Position numbers and translations under genes: made by a program. From positions 35,552 to 99,551 of the forward strand of contig NZ_KB890631.1 in NCBI RefSeq assembly GCF_000373185.1: DNA of 64,000 nucleotides, in the 5' to 3' direction. Position 1 is the first letter of the stretch; the number at the start of each line of letters is the position of its first letter. Below, in pieces: positions 63,949-64,000 of this stretch. The DNA is from Segatella paludivivens DSM 17968 = JCM 13650. GTDB lineage: Bacteria; Bacteroidota; Bacteroidia; Bacteroidales; Bacteroidaceae. The notes below the pieces were generated by a model, which saw nothing but the letters and a program-made list of their open reading frames with translations, did no database searches and was not told the origin of the DNA.

Positions 63949-64000
63949 GGATGAGCGAGTGACATTAAGTGACATTATCGGCCTAAAAGTGACATTAAAT
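63905..64000. repeat. Nested inverted repeat with TGTCACT / AGTGACA units
   Basis: AATGTCACTAATGTCACT (from 63905) faces AGTGACATTAAGTGACATT (from 63958), with an inner hairpin CCCTT/AAGGG between them. A third AGTGACATT follows near 63988. Together they could form a long hairpin or cruciform; the element may continue past the window. Confidence 0.7.

Larger units (their letters stand above)
63582..64000. other. Intergenic right end of the window with promoter and repeats
   Basis: No protein gene is seen in these 419 bases. They hold the minus-strand promoter of the DsrE-like gene and, from 63816 on, the second copy of the two-module repeat and further TGACATT units up to the window edge. 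Confidence 0.7.

Noticed and set aside
1..64000. CRISPR arrays, tRNA or rRNA genes, transposases, toxin-antitoxin or phage defence genes
   Set aside because: None was found; the repeats seen lack CRISPR-like spacing and no matching protein families are encoded.

Overview
The window comes from a Bacteroidales genome, most likely Prevotella or a close relative such as Segatella. It is AT-rich, carries four complete SusC/SusD pairs and part of a fifth, uses the Bacteroidetes -7 promoter box TAnnTTTG ahead of many genes, and holds a block in the gene order of the Prevotella xylan cluster xusABCDE plus a GH10 xylanase. I see no rRNA or tRNA gene, insertion sequence, phage gene or CRISPR array. The left end cuts into a gene; the other reading frames look intact.

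Regions: (1) 1-8600, a glycan-utilisation locus: truncated SusC, SusD, GH30, surface glycan-binding lipoprotein and GH3. This set and order fits loci for beta-1,6-glucan. (2) 8649-11618, a small TonB-C-terminal-domain protein with a TPR/membrane/HTH protein, an intergenic stretch that may hold a minus-strand small RNA, and a YbjQ-family gene. (3) 11772-18258, a SusC/SusD pair with a lipoprotein metallophosphoesterase and an unknown outer-membrane-like protein. (4) 18322-39105, a xylan/arabinoxylan region: GH8, GH43 and GH3, then xusA-E with GH10, then a separately promoted GH43. (5) 39114-42848, a repeat, then a membrane-bound winged-helix regulator, an outer-membrane receptor and a small unknown protein. 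(6) 43330-52614, a six-gene cluster that looks like a synthase-dependent exopolysaccharide system: beta-rich lipoprotein, TolC-like, HlyD-like, TackOD1 zinc protein, processive GT2 and nucleotide-sugar dehydrogenase. (7) 52762-54564, a membrane-anchored MutS-like ATPase. (8) 54697-61164, an RND tripartite pump on the minus strand divergent from an AraC regulator. (9) 61278-64000, NudC, a DJ-1/PfpI protein, two small proteins and an intergenic end full of repeats.

The glycan loci follow the usual logic: surface lipoproteins (SusD, binding proteins, GH30, GH10) capture and cut the polymer, SusC imports oligosaccharides with TonB energy, and periplasmic GH8, GH43 and GH3 enzymes finish them. No hybrid two-component regulator lies in the window, so control of these loci must come from elsewhere.

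The most promising under-described item is the exopolysaccharide-like cluster, which joins a BcsA-type synthase to a TolC/HlyD export pair and a TackOD1 signalling-type protein. Secondary items are a two-module intergenic repeat at two sites in different arrangements, a candidate small RNA, a long inverted repeat at 63127-63260, and an apparently rearranged carbohydrate-binding insert in the GH10 xylanase.
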